A stretch of DNA of 9,088 bases, from positions 1 to 9,088 of the forward strand of contig JAADYZ010000192.1 in assembly GCA_010092775.1 (NCBI GenBank). Reading direction: 5' to 3'. The position numbers were made by a program, and so were the translations under genes. Shown here piece after piece: positions 6,956 to 9,088 of the stretch; positions within the stretch are counted from its first letter, which is position 1, and every line of letters starts with the position of its first letter. The notes below the pieces were generated by a model. That model was not told the origin of the DNA and made no database searches. It was given only the letters and a program-made list of their open reading frames with translations. This stretch comes from Chloroflexota bacterium (GTDB lineage: Bacteria > Chloroflexota > Anaerolineae > Aggregatilineales > UBA3940).

Positions 6956-8065
6956 GTGACTGCGCCGCTCGGTGCTTACGCCCTGATCTTTGGCCTGGCC
7001 TTTGGCCTCGCGCTTATCGTGACGCCTCTCGCGATTCGCCTCGGCAACCAACAGGGCCTGATCGCTGAACCGGGCGGACGGCGCAAGCATGGTCGCCCGG
7101 TGGTACAAACGGGCGCAATCCCGATCTACGTGGCCTTTGTCGGCAGTGTGTTGGTCTCACAACTGCTGGTGGTCAATGGCCCGGCTTCTAGTGAAGGCTT
7201 TGCCTCCTGGTTTCAGGTGATGCGCTTCGATCCCAAAGAAGTGATCCGTCTGAGCGGCTTGCTGCTGGGCGGGACGGTGATCTTCGTGATCGGCCTGATC
7301 GATGATCGCTATGAACTGCCACCAGTTACGCTATACGTCTCGCAAATCTTCGCGGGCGCGATTGCCATCGCCTTCTTGATCATCATTGAGTCGATCAACA
7401 ATCCGCTGACGGGTCTTCAAACCGATCGCTTCCCATACATTGTGACAGTCACAGCAACGCTATTCTGGCTGGGATTGATGATCAACACGGTCAATTGGCT
7501 GGATGGTGCCGATGGGTTGGCGACCGGCGTAACCGCCATTGCTTGCTTAATTCTGTTTATCCATGCGGCTTTTCAACTCAACCCACCCCAGCATAGTGTT
7601 GCCATCTTGCCTGTCGCGTTGTTGGGGGCCACCCTGGGATTCCTGCCCTTCAATTTTGCGCCTGCACGCATTTTCCTGGGGTCCGGAGCGCATTTACTCG
7701 GATTCTTCCTGGGGGTGTTGAGCATTATTGGCGGCGCGAAGATGGCGTCAATCCTGTTGGTGATGGGCCTGCCGCTGTTGGATGTGGCCTGGCAGATTGT
7801 GCGCCGCCTCTCAGAAGGAAAGAATCCCGCTTTTGGCGATCGAGGCCATTTACATTTTCGGCTGGAGGAATTAGGCTTAAGTCATCAGCAGATTGCCTGG
7901 GGCTATTATGTGTTTTGCGCTAGCTTTGGCGCCCTGGCTTTGTTGATCCCCTCGCGACTTTATAAATTGATCGCGCTAGGGGTGATGGCCTTGATTGCTT
8001 TGATTGGATTTTTGTGGTTGGCGCGGCAGACGCCCCAACCTTATGAAGAAGGAGACGAACATTGA
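6956..8065 (+). CDS. WecA/TagO/MraY-family polyprenyl-phosphate sugar-1-phosphate transferase, active-site Asp apparently missing
   Basis: A 369-residue integral membrane protein with about ten hydrophobic helices. Family members transfer a sugar-1-phosphate (often GlcNAc-1-P) from a UDP-sugar to undecaprenyl phosphate, starting O-antigen, teichoic-acid-like or other surface glycans. Motifs seen are GGRRKHGRP in the first cytoplasmic loop, the Mg/catalytic pair D116-D117 (GLIDDRYELP), N177-L188 (NTVNWLDGADGL), and GDRGHLHFRL ending at 303 in the His-containing loop. The loop normally written F(M/L)GD(S/A)G(S/A) reads FLGSGAHLLGF at 240-250. It is one residue short, and the conserved Asp is the residue missing. 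A GTG start is used, with AGGA at 6943-6946 as SD. The specific sugar and pathway cannot be told. The next gene overlaps its stop by 4 nt. Confidence 0.92.
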   Translation: MTAPLGAYALIFGLAFGLALIVTPLAIRLGNQQGLIAEPGGRRKHGRPVVQTGAIPIYVAFVGSVLVSQLLVVNGPASSEGFASWFQVMRFDPKEVIRLSGLLLGGTVIFVIGLIDDRYELPPVTLYVSQIFAGAIAIAFLIIIESINNPLTGLQTDRFPYIVTVTATLFWLGLMINTVNWLDGADGLATGVTAIACLILFIHAAFQLNPPQHSVAILPVALLGATLGFLPFNFAPARIFLGSGAHLLGFFLGVLSIIGGAKMASILLVMGLPLLDVAWQIVRRLSEGKNPAFGDRGHLHFRLEELGLSHQQIAWGYYVFCASFGALALLIPSRLYKLIALGVMALIALIGFLWLARQTPQPYEEGDEH

Positions 8066-8649
8066 GTACAGTTCCAGCACAGCAGGAAGGGATGCGGCAG
8101 GTCTTCAAGCGCTTCAACAAAGTCATGATTATGATGTGGCGGGTGGGTCTTGGCCCCTTGCTCAACATCTGGCCGCAAGGCTTTGGTCAGATCATGGTGT
8201 TGACCCATGTCGGGCGCAAGTCGGGGCAGGTTCGGCAGACTCCAGTTAACTACGCAGAGATCGACGGCGAAATCTACTGTATGGCGGCCTTTGGTCCACG
8301 CTCCCATTGGTACCTGAATATCATGTCCAACCCGGCGGTAGAGGTCTGGCTACCGGATGGCTGGTGGATCGGCATTGGAGAAGATGCGAGCAGTGAGGCC
8401 GATCGGCTGGACATTATTCGCGAAATCTTGATTGCCAGCGGGTTTGCTGCGTACGCCTTTGCGGACATCAACCCGAACACGATCAGCGATGAACAGCTTG
8501 AAGCTGAGACTGCCGACTACCGCTTGCTGCGCGTTCGGCGCACCGAAGCGCGCACAGGCCCAGGTGGGCCAGGTGAGTATAGATGGATTTGGCCGCTAAC
8601 GACGATGATACTGTTGGTCATGCTGTGGATGCGCCCACGCCGCCGCTAA
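8062..8649 (+). CDS. Ddn-like nitroreductase/deazaflavin (F420)-dependent oxidoreductase with C-terminal membrane tail
   Basis: A 195-residue protein of the split beta-barrel Ddn/FMN-binding family. Family proteins from mycobacteria use coenzyme F420H2 to reduce nitro compounds and quinones. Evidence is the core LTHVGRKSGQVRQTPV (GRKSG at 51-55), the following strand EIYCMAAFG, and SHWYLNIMSNPAVEVWL (from 81), all typical of this family. Residues 175-190 (WIWPLTTMILLVMLWM) form a hydrophobic helix followed by RPRRR, which suggests the protein is tail-anchored to the membrane with the arginines as a flank. This tail is beyond the usual family end. The TTG start overlaps the previous TGA and has an excellent SD, AAGGAGA at 8049-8055. 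An internal ATG at codon 11 is the alternative start. F420 use is inferred from the family; FMN or heme is not excluded. Confidence 0.82.
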   Translation: MSTVPAQQEGMRQVFKRFNKVMIMMWRVGLGPLLNIWPQGFGQIMVLTHVGRKSGQVRQTPVNYAEIDGEIYCMAAFGPRSHWYLNIMSNPAVEVWLPDGWWIGIGEDASSEADRLDIIREILIASGFAAYAFADINPNTISDEQLEAETADYRLLRVRRTEARTGPGGPGEYRWIWPLTTMILLVMLWMRPRRR

Positions 8650-9088
8650 CCGTATTCAACTTCGCGGTTGAGGATCAGGCTGAAGAGCCATTCTAGCAGG
8701 GCAATGAAGACCCAAAAGAAGAGGTCGATGACGAAAACGGTTACCAGCGCCGTGCTGATCCAAGTGCCAAGCGCCGTGACGGGGCCATCGAGCAGGGCAT
8801 CGACCAGCACACCTAAATCCAAAATGAGCAGCGGGATGATGATCACCGGGAGCGGCACCAACAGGTACCACCAGGTGATTTCATCGTGCTGTTCGGGTAG
8901 CATAGCGTTGCCGATCGCGAAGAGCAGGTAAACCCAAAACAGAAAGTCCGGCGTTCCGATAAAGGTCTGCCAGCCTGCCAGCATGGCATCAAAGTCACCA
9001 GTGGCAAGGCCATTGATCAGTGGGTCTGTGTCAAAGCGCCACCCTTCGATCAAGGCAATCGCAATCATGCCGACGATGAGGGGAATGA
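8646..9088 (-). CDS. Partial multi-pass membrane protein, possibly the C-terminal part of an M50-like metalloprotease-type protein
   Basis: The frame is open to the right window edge, so the gene is cut off. The visible 146 residues are its C-terminal part. There is an internal ATG at 9066-9068, but the hydrophobic sequence IPLIVG just before it continues the same helix, so that ATG is probably not the start. Hydrophobic segments lie at about 1-13, 48-63, 72-96 and 105-135 of the visible part. The arrangement (a Pro-led helix, a soluble loop with TGDFDAML, then TPDFLFWVYLLFAIGNAMLP) reminds me of Chloroflexota membrane proteins whose N-terminal part has an HELxH zinc motif. That part would lie outside this window, so the assignment is tentative. 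Its stop overlaps the stop of the opposing gene. Confidence 0.5.
   Translation of the reverse strand, partial: IPLIVGMIAIALIEGWRFDTDPLINGLATGDFDAMLAGWQTFIGTPDFLFWVYLLFAIGNAMLPEQHDEITWWYLLVPLPVIIIPLLILDLGVLVDALLDGPVTALGTWISTALVTVFVIDLFFWVFIALLEWLFSLILNREVEYG

Noticed and set aside
6539..7108. 189-codon minus strand frame across the upp/transferase junction
   Set aside because: Upp and the transferase are both clearly real on the plus strand; the antisense product looks random in composition.
1..9088. Defence system, CRISPR array, prophage or mobile element
   Set aside because: No repeat-spacer pattern, transposase, integrase, nuclease or toxin-antitoxin-like pair was seen; all sizeable genes look metabolic or membrane-related.

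Overview
The window reads as a compact bacterial chromosome segment, moderately GC-rich. It has almost no spacing inside gene clusters and uses ATG, GTG and TTG starts. I see no RNA gene, CRISPR array, insertion sequence or phage gene. The best guess for the host is a member of Chloroflexota. That rests on three things: the style of the WecA/TagO-like transferase (GGAK, DVAW and GDRGHLHFRL blocks), a predicted F420-dependent Ddn-family protein, and a partial membrane protein that resembles Chloroflexota M50-like proteins. This is inference from family memory, not a database result.

Layout: (1) 36-4279, three tightly packed + strand genes: a cytoplasmic GH31 glycosidase with an extra C-terminal module, an FAH-superfamily hydrolase/isomerase, and a GNAT acetyltransferase whose TTG start overlaps the preceding stop. 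(2) 4280-4383, an AT-rich intergenic region with several inverted repeats, followed by a 559-residue protein that looks like a distant GH67-type TIM-barrel protein (4384-6063). (3) 6064-6319, a spacer with two hairpins, a possible 45-codon membrane microprotein and an extended -10 promoter. (4) 6320-8649, a second cluster: upp (uracil phosphoribosyltransferase), a WecA/TagO-type polyprenyl-phosphate sugar-1-phosphate transferase, and a Ddn-like oxidoreductase with a C-terminal membrane tail. (5) 8646-9088, a convergent partial membrane protein whose stop codon overlaps that of the previous gene.

Working together: the left half suggests intracellular sugar catabolism. A GH31 enzyme would release a sugar from an oligosaccharide, the FAH protein may act on a keto-sugar acid, and the GH67-like protein may act on a uronic-acid-containing glycan. 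No substrate can be fixed from sequence. The right half joins pyrimidine salvage (UMP, hence UDP-sugars) to a UDP-sugar-using lipid-linked glycan initiator.

The most notable observation is that the transferase at 6956-8065 lacks the Asp expected in its GDSG-type loop, as if one codon were missing. In MraY the equivalent residue is an Mg2+ ligand. I found no convincing new defence or mobile system. The most novel material is the uncharacterised GH67-like family, the GH31 C-terminal module and the small ORF.
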